Shown here one piece after another: positions 1-4,686 of a DNA stretch of 5,559 nt. The stretch spans positions 1-5,559 of the forward strand of contig JAJBSY010000259.1 of assembly GCA_020861205.1 (NCBI GenBank), written 5' to 3'. Position numbers and translations under genes: made by a program. The stretch is from Deltaproteobacteria bacterium. Its GTDB lineage: Bacteria > Desulfobacterota > Desulfovibrionia > Desulfovibrionales > Desulfovibrionaceae. Under the pieces are notes generated by a model. That model made no database searches. It saw only the letters and a list, made by a program, of their open reading frames with translations, and was not told where the DNA came from. How positions within the stretch are numbered: the stretch's first letter is position 1; each line of letters opens with the position of its first letter.

Positions 1-296
1 ACCGGGTTTTCCCATGGGTCGGGAAGGCGGGACGACATTTTAGCGGAACGTGCTATCCGGAACAAACACGCCGCTTCAGCGGCTTTGATCCAGGGGGGCT
101 GGCAGACGTCCGTCGGCGTGTCGCCTTTGAAGAAGAGGCGATACACCCGTTCATACCGGGAGCAGAGCTGGGAAGCCCGATTGCGCGAGACACCCCAATC
201 ACGCAACCGACAGTAGAAGTGCAGCGGGTTGAGATGGTGTTGCAGATGACATCGGAACGTCACGCGCGGGTGAGGGGCATACTTGATTTGACTCAT
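1..296 (-). CDS. Small hypothetical protein, partial (C-terminus beyond left edge)
   Basis: I do not recognise this protein and assign no function. The minus-strand frame is open for 98 codons, from an ATG at 296 to the window edge, with no stop. It begins MSQIKYAPHPRVTFRCHLQH and continues with HHLNPLHFYCRLRDWGVSRN, then a basic segment rich in Arg, Tyr and Phe. It is rich in His, Cys, Trp and Arg, has no membrane segment or signal peptide, and shows GC-biased third positions like the other genes. An in-frame TAA lies nine bases upstream of the ATG, so this is the first possible ATG in the frame. No Shine-Dalgarno sequence precedes it. An extended -10-like element at 315-323 would place transcription start only about a dozen bases upstream, giving a nearly leaderless message. 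The length and codon use favour a real gene, but chance openness in GC-rich DNA cannot be excluded. Confidence 0.5.
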   Translation of the reverse strand, partial: MSQIKYAPHPRVTFRCHLQHHLNPLHFYCRLRDWGVSRNRASQLCSRYERVYRLFFKGDTPTDVCQPPWIKAAEAACLFRIARSAKMSSRLPDPWENP

Positions 297-314
297 GCAA
301 AAAACTTAGCAAAA

Positions 315-323
315 ATTGTACCA
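315..323 (-). promoter_or_regulatory. Candidate extended -10 promoter for the minus-strand small gene
   Basis: Read on the minus strand this is TGGTACAAT, an extended -10 form (TGn followed by TACAAT, 5 of 6 matches to TATAAT). No convincing -35 hexamer lies 16-18 bases upstream, which extended -10 promoters can tolerate. It lies about 19 bases ahead of the ATG at 296, so the leader would be very short. Confidence 0.3.
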
Positions 324-386
324 CAGGGTGACCGTGACCGATGTTCGTGTCGACAGTCAACGGCAGAATAGTCTGCGCGGGATTAT

Positions 387-428
387 TTGTCTAGATAATT
401 TCTTCATTGTTATAACGCGCTGTATAAT
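387..428 (+). promoter_or_regulatory. Candidate sigma-70 promoter(s) in an AT-rich island
   Basis: Two overlapping plus-strand possibilities are visible. TTGTCT (387-392) and TATAAC (411-416) are 18 bases apart. A perfect TATAAT (423-428) has a poor -35 (TTCTTC, 400-405) at 17 bases. Either would start transcription between about 423 and 436. No obvious gene follows for more than 500 bases, so the product would be a long DHH leader or an untranslated RNA. This is inferred from hexamer matches only, and AT-rich DNA gives such matches by chance. Confidence 0.35.
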
Positions 429-434
429 AACAAT
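406..434. repeat. Operator-like inverted repeat, 8-13-8
   Basis: ATTGTTAT (406-413) and its exact reverse complement ATAACAAT (427-434) flank a 13-base spacer. The half-site centres are 21 bp apart, about two helical turns, as expected for a dimeric regulator binding one DNA face. The right arm overlaps the TATAAT at 423-428. The left arm overlaps an 8-base perfect palindrome GTTATAAC (409-416). The regulator is unknown. Confidence 0.4.
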
Positions 435-807
435 TTTTTGCGTCAAGAGAGGCGGCTTCAGCATCATTTCCCGTCACCCGGAGATGCCCTGCAAATCGTC
501 ACCCCTCGCTGGGGCTATCCGAAGCCATCGGCGGTCCAGCTTTTAGGGGAGGCTGGAGGGAAAAGCCGAGCTTCTTTTTTCGAGACCAAGGCAAGACTTG
601 CCCCACGGCGGAGAGAGTTCCGCACCCGAGCCGGCGCATCGCGACCTGCCCGGTAGGCGCGTCATTGATTCCTGGGACTAACTGCCGGTGGATGTTGTTC
701 CAAATGGCGGCGGTTGCCCGAACGGCCGCGGCCGCGTAGGTTGCCTATGCTGCGCCCGCTCCGGGAACGCCCGCATCTGCGCCCGCGAACGGACTGTCCG
801 CCGGACG

Positions 808-823
808 GCCGGATGTATCCGGC
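808..823. repeat. Short GC-rich hairpin
   Basis: GCCGGA (808-813) pairs with TCCGGC (818-823) around a TGTA loop. It lies in a run of smaller overlapping palindromes (about 789-812). No T-tract follows on either strand, so it does not look like an intrinsic terminator. Confidence 0.3.
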
Positions 824-970
824 GAGGCGTTAATGCTCGCTGCCCACGCCGGATTGAGTTATAGTAGCGGAACTTTTGGACTGGGACTATAGTGCGCGCT
901 CGCTGCCAGCAATCGCGGAACGGCGGTAACGTGTTTCGCGGAAATTTCGACTTCGGGCGCGGCACGAAAC

Positions 971-974
971 GGAG
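971..974 (+). promoter_or_regulatory. Shine-Dalgarno deciding the DHH start
   Basis: GGAG lies five bases ahead of the ATG at 980. The in-frame GTG at 974 overlaps this site and has no Shine-Dalgarno of its own at usable spacing, so translation most likely begins at 980. Confidence 0.6.
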
Positions 975-979
975 TGGTC

Positions 980-2029
980 ATGGCGTACTTCAGGAAAATA
1001 CCCAAAATTCAGGAAATGCTGGATCTTTTTGCGTCGAAGCAAAACTGGCTGATTCTGGTCAACGCCGATCCCGACGCCATGGCTTCCGCCATGGCCTTGA
1101 AGCGGATCATGAGCCGCCGGGTCAACGAGGCGGAGATCGCCCGCATCAATGAAATCACGCGGCCCGACAACCTCGCCATGGTCCAGTCGACCCACCTGCG
1201 CATGGACAAGTTTGAGCCGGGCATGATCACCCGGTTCGACCGGTTCGCTCTGGTGGATTCGCAGCCGCACCATTCCCCCGTTTTCCAGGGCACCCACTTC
1301 TCCATCGTCATCGACCACCATCCGTTGCCGGAAACGCCCGCCGAGGTGGAGTACGCCGAAATCCGGCCGGAATACGGCGCCAACAGCACCATCCTGACCG
1401 AATATCTTTACAATCTGGACATCCGGCCGGGAAAACTCCTGGCCACGGCCTTGCAATACGGCATCAAGAGCGACACCATGAATTTTACGCGGAAGCTCTG
1501 CGACGCGGATCTGCGGGCCTTTCAATATCTCGCCAGGTTTTCGGACCAGGCCATGCTTTCCCGCATTTCCCGCAGTGAATTCCACAGACGGTGGCTGCCC
1601 TTCTTCGCCAAGGCCTGCGACAGTCTTCATGCCGTCCGAACCGGCCAATTCGTGTTTATCGGCAAGGTGGAAAATCCGGATATCCTGGTTGTCATCGCGG
1701 ATTTCCTGACACGCGTCTACGAGTTCCGCTGGGTGGCCGTCAGCGGAGTATACGGGGACACGGTCGTGGTCATCTACCGGGGAGACGGCAGCCGCGATAT
1801 CGGCCGGCTCGCTTCCGCCCAGTTTTCCGATATCGGCTCGGCCGGGGGGCACAAATCCCTCGCCCGGGCGGAATTTCCCGTAGCCGCCGCTGGGGAGGGC
1901 GACCTGGAACTGTTCATCTTCAAACGCGTTCTGGCAAGCCCGCGGAAAAAAACAAATCGCGAGCAGGCTGAAGAGCAAGGGCCCCCGGCCGGAGAACCCA
2001 CTGGGGAAGGGGAAAACAGCCCTTCCTGA
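980..2029 (+). CDS. DHH/DHHA1-family phosphoesterase
   Basis: A 349-residue protein of the DHH superfamily, whose members (RecJ, NrnA-type nanoRNases, cyclic-dinucleotide phosphodiesterases) hydrolyse phosphodiester or phosphoanhydride bonds with divalent metals. The N-terminal DHH domain shows motif I NADPDA (residues 28-33), motif II Asp93 in LVDSQP, the signature DHH at 112-114 (VIDHHP) and motif IV GIKSDTMNF (161-169). The C-terminal DHHA1 domain has GGH at 289-291, the substrate-binding loop. The length fits the compact NrnA-like branch. No signal peptide or membrane segment is seen, so it should be cytoplasmic. The histidine that usually opens motif I is Leu26 here. Residues from about 320 on form a charged Pro/Gly/Glu-rich tail that is probably disordered. 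The next gene starts 510 bases away, so it appears to be transcribed alone. Substrate (oligoribonucleotide, pAp or cyclic dinucleotide) cannot be told from sequence. Start ATG 980 is preferred to GTG 974. Confidence 0.9.
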   Translation: MAYFRKIPKIQEMLDLFASKQNWLILVNADPDAMASAMALKRIMSRRVNEAEIARINEITRPDNLAMVQSTHLRMDKFEPGMITRFDRFALVDSQPHHSPVFQGTHFSIVIDHHPLPETPAEVEYAEIRPEYGANSTILTEYLYNLDIRPGKLLATALQYGIKSDTMNFTRKLCDADLRAFQYLARFSDQAMLSRISRSEFHRRWLPFFAKACDSLHAVRTGQFVFIGKVENPDILVVIADFLTRVYEFRWVAVSGVYGDTVVVIYRGDGSRDIGRLASAQFSDIGSAGGHKSLARAEFPVAAAGEGDLELFIFKRVLASPRKKTNREQAEEQGPPAGEPTGEGENSPS

Positions 2030-2161
2030 CCTTCGCTTCCGGCTCCGATTTTCCCTCCTTCCCCCTGGCCCGGCCGGCGTGCCTTTCCGCGGGGGGCTCA
2101 TCCGTTGTATCATGGGACTACCGGGAGTGCCTTGATGCCAGACAAAGAAGGCAGTTCCGCG

Positions 2162-2200
2162 CGGAGCGAAGCGTAAGCGACATACAGGCGCTTCGTTCCG
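2162..2200. repeat. 12-bp stem-loop in the spacer
   Basis: The arm at 2162-2173 (CGGAGCGAAGCG) pairs with 2189-2200 (CGCTTCGTTCCG) over 12 positions with one G-U wobble (2166/2196), around a 15-base loop. It is the longest stem I found in the window. No T-tract follows on either strand, so it is not a classical terminator. It may be a structured leader element or a dispersed repeat. Confidence 0.45.
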
Positions 2201-2251
2201 GACGAGCCTGACGACGGATCAAGCGAATTGAGGCGCTGCCGGAATACGGCC

Positions 2252-2280
2252 TGGACTTTTCGCGATAGCCGGGTTATAGA
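2252..2280 (+). promoter_or_regulatory. Weak candidate promoter for proVWX
   Basis: TGGACT (2252-2257, 4 of 6 to TTGACA) is 17 bases from TATAGA (2275-2280, 4 of 6 to TATAAT). An overlapping TATGAT (2284-2289) lacks a matching -35. It would give a leader of about 250 bases before proV. Osmotically controlled promoters are often poor matches to consensus, but this remains a guess. Confidence 0.25.
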
Positions 2281-2298
2281 CTATATGATAGGTCTTTG

Positions 2299-2316
2299 CC
2301 CGCACGCGTGTGCGGG
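2299..2316. repeat. 7-bp GC hairpin
   Basis: CCCGCAC (2299-2305) pairs perfectly with GTGCGGG (2310-2316) around a GCGT loop. It lies just downstream of the candidate -10 elements at 2275-2289, so it would be near the 5' end of a transcript from there. No T-tract follows on either strand. Confidence 0.35.
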
Positions 2317-2350
2317 GCAGAAACGCGCGCCTGTCCGCAAGCCTGGCGGG

Positions 2351-2455
2351 TTATGCGGCTCCGCTGCAATTTCTTGGTTCGAAACGTAGCACCTTCTTGC
2401 CAGCATCATTGGCGCGCCCTTTTGTCACCACCTCTTTGCGCTCGACGCGCAACAT
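2351..2455 (-). CDS. Possible small ORF, 34 codons, unrecognised
   Basis: On the minus strand an ATG (ending at 2455) opens MLRVERKEVVTKGRANDAGK and continues with KVLRFEPRNCSGAA to TAA at 2351-2353. The peptide is hydrophilic and basic, with a protein-like composition that most shadow frames here lack. The frame also stays open upstream for about 20 codons without an ATG. The only Shine-Dalgarno-like sequence is a weak GGCGG directly ahead of the ATG. It is convergent with the broken frame at 2135-2389 and divergent from proV. It may be a gene remnant, a tiny gene or chance. Confidence 0.18.
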   Translation of the reverse strand: MLRVERKEVVTKGRANDAGKKVLRFEPRNCSGAA

Positions 2456-2500
2456 GCCGCCGTCCGGGCGGAGTCTTCGTCCGTTCCCGTCGGCGGTCGA

Positions 2501-2536
2501 AGGAGTTTTGATCTCCTAAACCAGCGTGAAGGAGGG
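2501..2536 (+). promoter_or_regulatory. Competing hairpins at the proV ribosome-binding site
   Basis: CTCCT (2513-2517) can pair with AGGAG at 2501-2505 (7-base loop), or with AGGAG at 2530-2534 (12-base loop), which is the core of the proV Shine-Dalgarno (AAGGAGGG, 2529-2536). The two pairings exclude each other, so the upstream arm could free the ribosome-binding site. Both stems are only 5 bp, so a regulatory role is speculative. Confidence 0.25.
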
Positions 2537-2539
2537 TAC

Positions 2540-3811
2540 ATGCCGAAAATAGAGATCCGGGGCGTCACCAAGGTTTTCGGGGAACATCCCTCGACGGCCC
2601 TTTCCCTGCTCAAAAAGGGAAGGGACAAGACGGAGATCCTGCGTAAAACCGGCTGCGCAATAGGCGTGAACAACGTGAGCCTTGACGTTCGCGAGGGTGA
2701 ACTCGTGGTGCTGATGGGACTTTCCGGCAGCGGAAAATCGACCCTGCTGCGGTGCGTGAACCGGCTTGTCGAACCAAACAGGGGTTCGGTGTTCGTGGAC
2801 GGCGAGGACGTGCTGCGCCTGAACCCCTCGGAACTGCGCGAACTGCGGCAGCGAAAATTCGGCATGGTGTTCCAGAACTTCGCGCTTTTCCCGCACCGGA
2901 CGGTTTTGCGGAACGCGGAATACGGCCTCGACGTCATGGGCATGGCGGCTTACAAGCGTCGCGAAAAAGCCATGGAAGCCCTGGAAATCGTGGGGCTGAA
3001 AGGCTGGGAGGAAAAATACCCGGCCCAGCTTTCCGGGGGAATGCAGCAGCGCGTGGGCCTTGCCCGCGCCCTGGCCCTGGATCCGGATATCCTGCTCATG
3101 GACGAGGCTTTCAGCGCGCTGGATCCGTTGATCCGCCGGGAGATGCAGCAGGAACTTTCCCGATTGCAGGAGGAACTGCGCAAGACCGTCATTTTCGTCA
3201 GCCACGATCTGGACGAGGCCCTGGCCATCGGGGACAGGATCGTTCTCATGAAAGACGGGGCCATCGTGCAGATCGGCACGCCGGAAGAAATCCTGACGTC
3301 TCCGGCCGACGACTATGTTTCCCGGTTCGTCGCAGACGCGGACCTTTCCCGCGTGCTGACCGCCGCTTCGGTCATGAAACGCTCCGAGGCCGTGGCGGTC
3401 CTCGGCGTGGACGGGCCGCGCACGGCACTGCGCAAAATGCGCCACAGCGGCATCGCCTATCTTTTCGTTATCGATCGGTCCCAGCGGCTTCGGGGCCTTA
3501 TCAGCGTGGAGCGCGTTTCCGAAATGTTCGCCAAGGGCGAACGGGACCTCGAATCCATCATGCTTCGCGACATCAAGACGGTCACCCTCGATACGCCGGC
3601 TTCCGAGCTGATCCCGCTCATGGCGGACCTGCCTTACCCGCTCGCGGTAACGGACGCCAGGGACCGGTTCGCCGGGGTCATCATCCGGGGAACGCTGCTG
3701 GGCGCCCTGGCGGAAGGCGGCAGCGGCCCGGCGGAAGACGATCCGCCGCCGCGTCCCGCCGCCGGCGGCGACATGGCGCAGAACGCAACAGCGGGAGGAA
3801 CGCATGGTTGA
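2540..3811 (+). CDS. proV: Glycine betaine/proline ABC transporter, ATP-binding subunit with tandem CBS domains
   Basis: A 423-residue cytoplasmic ATPase that powers import of glycine betaine or related compatible solutes with the two downstream products. The family-typical N-terminus carries KVFGEHP (11-17). ABC motifs are complete: Walker A GLSGSGKST (60-68), Q-loop Gln112, signature LSGGMQQR (164-171), Walker B ending MDE (187-189), D-loop SALD (192-195) and H-loop His222. Two CBS repeats follow (about 275-330 and 338-392). In OpuA they sense ionic strength and gate transport. Length is close to E. coli ProV (400) plus a Pro/Gly/Ala-rich tail (about 393-423) with a short acidic patch (AEDD). 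The ATG at 2540 follows a strong AAGGAGGG (2529-2536). The last eight bases overlap proW, implying translational coupling. opuAA is an equally valid name. The exact osmolyte is set by the binding protein. Confidence 0.95.
   Translation: MPKIEIRGVTKVFGEHPSTALSLLKKGRDKTEILRKTGCAIGVNNVSLDVREGELVVLMGLSGSGKSTLLRCVNRLVEPNRGSVFVDGEDVLRLNPSELRELRQRKFGMVFQNFALFPHRTVLRNAEYGLDVMGMAAYKRREKAMEALEIVGLKGWEEKYPAQLSGGMQQRVGLARALALDPDILLMDEAFSALDPLIRREMQQELSRLQEELRKTVIFVSHDLDEALAIGDRIVLMKDGAIVQIGTPEEILTSPADDYVSRFVADADLSRVLTAASVMKRSEAVAVLGVDGPRTALRKMRHSGIAYLFVIDRSQRLRGLISVERVSEMFAKGERDLESIMLRDIKTVTLDTPASELIPLMADLPYPLAVTDARDRFAGVIIRGTLLGALAEGGSGPAEDDPPPRPAAGGDMAQNATAGGTHG
3744..3770. repeat. GC-rich hairpin-forming stretch at the 3' end of proV
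   Basis: CGCCGCCG (3744-3751) can pair with CGGCGGCG (3763-3770) over 8 bp. Alternatively 3757-3770 is itself a 14-base perfect palindrome. It encodes the Pro/Ala/Gly-rich ProV tail and ends 23 bases before the proW Shine-Dalgarno (GGAGG, 3794-3798). It may simply reflect codon bias. Confidence 0.3.
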
Positions 3812-4661
3812 TATACCTATTCCCAGAATTCCCGTCGGCCAATGGGTCGAGAGGGGCATCGATTTTCTGCTGGCCCATTTTTCGGACGTGACCCGCTGGA
3901 TATCGCAGGAGATGAACGCGTTTCTCTCCGGCTTCGAAGGGTTGCTCCTGTCGGTTCATCCTCTGGTTCTCATCACAGCGGCCACGATAGGCATCGGGTT
4001 TCTCACCCGCAAACGGTCGTTGACGGTGTTCGTCTTCTTATCGCTGGGGCTGATATGGAACCTGCAACTCTGGCCCGAGGCCATGAGCACGCTCACCCTG
4101 GTTCTGGTCGCGACGACGCTGGCCGTGGGCATCGGGATACCGCTGGGGATCGCGGCGGCCGTCCATACCAGCCTGCACCGGATCATCATGCCGGTGCTGG
4201 ACATGATGCAGACCATGCCGGCCTTCGTGTACCTTATTCCGGCCATTCCCTTTTTCGGCCTTGGCAAGGTCAGCGCGCTTTTCGCGACCATGATCTTCGC
4301 CACCCCGCCCGCCATCCGTTTCACGTATCTCGGCATACGCCAGGTGCCGGAAGACCTGGTGGAATGCGCCGAGGCCTTCGGCTCGACCAGGGCCCAGAGG
4401 CTTTTCAAGCTTGAACTGCCCCTTGCCGCGCCGACGATCGTGGCTGGCATCAACCAGACGATCATGTTGGCCCTGTCCATGGTGGTCGTGGCCGCGATGA
4501 TCGGCGCCAAGGGGCTTGGGGGCGCCGTCTGGCGCGCCATCCAGCGGCTGGAGATGGGCAGCGGGTTCGAGGCCGGGCTTGGCATCGTCATCCTGGCCAT
4601 ATGCCTTGACCGTGTGCTGCAGAACCTGGTCGGCCGCATCCGGTCCAAAACGCGGGCGTAG
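3804..4661 (+). CDS. proW: Glycine betaine/proline ABC transporter, permease subunit
   Basis: A 285-residue inner-membrane permease that forms the translocation path of the betaine importer. Hydrophobic segments lie near residues 53-68, 72-90, 96-120, 138-154, 156-170, 211-235 and 257-277. The cytoplasmic EAA loop that docks on the ATPase is complete at 187-206: ECAEAFG, nine residues, then LELP. The block MPAFVYLIPAIPFFGLG (138-154) is typical of the ProW/OpuAB family. Length matches Bacillus OpuAB-type permeases and is shorter than E. coli ProW (354), which has a long N-terminal extension absent here. The ATG at 3804 lies inside the end of proV (overlap ATGGTTGA) and is preceded by GGAGG at five bases spacing. 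proX follows 25 bases after the stop. opuAB is an equally valid name. Confidence 0.95.
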   Translation: MVDIPIPRIPVGQWVERGIDFLLAHFSDVTRWISQEMNAFLSGFEGLLLSVHPLVLITAATIGIGFLTRKRSLTVFVFLSLGLIWNLQLWPEAMSTLTLVLVATTLAVGIGIPLGIAAAVHTSLHRIIMPVLDMMQTMPAFVYLIPAIPFFGLGKVSALFATMIFATPPAIRFTYLGIRQVPEDLVECAEAFGSTRAQRLFKLELPLAAPTIVAGINQTIMLALSMVVVAAMIGAKGLGGAVWRAIQRLEMGSGFEAGLGIVILAICLDRVLQNLVGRIRSKTRA

Positions 4662-4676
4662 CAAGCGCGCGACAAA

Positions 4677-4683
4677 AGGAGGG
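4677..4683 (+). promoter_or_regulatory. Shine-Dalgarno deciding the proX start
   Basis: AGGAGGG lies directly ahead of the ATG at 4687, nearly the same arrangement as at proV. The frame is open back to an ATG at 4516 inside proW, but that start would bury the signal peptide 57 residues in. The ribosome-binding site and signal peptide together fix the start at 4687. Confidence 0.8.
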
Positions 4684-4686
4684 ACT

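Larger units (their letters stand above)
297..979. other. Gene-poor spacer between the small minus-strand gene and the DHH gene
   Basis: I see no convincing gene in these 683 bases. Open frames here (for example plus 316-546 and minus 678-965) have unnatural composition and no ribosome-binding site. The left third is AT-rich around 380-435 and carries promoter-like hexamers and an inverted repeat. From about 590 to 890 the DNA is very GC-rich, with small hairpins and a 10-base direct repeat (CTGCGCCCGC at 750-759 and 777-786). No tRNA, rRNA or CRISPR array was found. Confidence 0.6.
2135..2389 (+). pseudogene. Possible broken small reading frame, single in-frame stop
   Basis: An ATG at 2135, with GGGAG seven bases upstream (2123-2127), opens a frame reading MPDKEGSSARSEA. 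It hits TAA at 2174-2176, then stays open for 70 more codons (ATYRRFVPDEPDDGSSELRR and onward) to TAG at 2387-2389. A single base change in TAA (for example to AAA) would restore 84 codons. I do not recognise the product. Open frames of this size arise by chance in GC-rich DNA, and the TAA sits at the start of a hairpin loop, so the signal could equally be RNA structure or a non-coding repeat. Treat as a weak candidate. Confidence 0.15.
2030..2539. other. Structured spacer between the DHH gene and the betaine transporter operon
   Basis: No confident gene lies in these 510 bases. There is no clear intrinsic terminator after the DHH stop. GGAAGGG (2005-2011) and CCCTTCC (2020-2026) can pair just before the stop, but no T-run follows. 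The spacer holds a 12-bp stem-loop (2162-2200), a GC hairpin (2299-2316), a plus-strand frame broken by one TAA (2135-2389), a possible minus-strand small ORF (2351-2455) and competing hairpins near the proV ribosome-binding site. The proVWX promoter should lie here. Confidence 0.6.

Noticed and set aside
387..416. Fur-box-like AT-rich hexamers (GATAAT ... ATTGTTAT)
   Set aside because: Only one hexamer matches well; three adjacent GATAAT-like repeats are not present.
704..718. Sigma-54-like TGGC...TTGC
   Set aside because: The GG and GC dinucleotides are 8 bases apart instead of the required 10, and no gene starts nearby.
2003..2064. Long G-run/C-run pairing around the DHH stop (2003-2016 with 2049-2064) as a terminator
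   Set aside because: It needs a two-base bulge and a loop of about 30 bases, and no T-tract follows. It is probably chance pairing of purine- and pyrimidine-rich strings.
887..2113. Long open minus-strand frame (408 codons) opposite the DHH gene
   Set aside because: It mirrors the DHH coding frame, as GC-rich codon bias commonly produces. The plus frame has all DHH and DHHA1 motifs, while the minus translation is low-complexity, His/Arg/Gly-rich and without family features.
2374..2389. tRNA T-loop-like GGTTCGAAAC
   Set aside because: Flanking bases do not form a 5-bp T-stem, and no acceptor, D or anticodon arms can be placed at correct distances.
2508..2519. Three-codon TTG ATC TCC TAA leader peptide after AAGGAG (2500-2505)
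   Set aside because: The spacing from AAGGAG to TTG is too short and a three-codon peptide from TTG is not credible without support.
2516..3859. Long open minus-strand frame (447 codons) opposite proV
   Set aside because: Shadow of proV. The plus frame has every ABC ATPase motif and a strong ribosome-binding site; the minus translation shows no recognisable domain.
4516..4686. N-terminal extension of the proX frame to an ATG inside proW
   Set aside because: It would overlap proW by 146 bases and bury the signal peptide. The ATG at 4687 has an excellent Shine-Dalgarno and begins the signal peptide.
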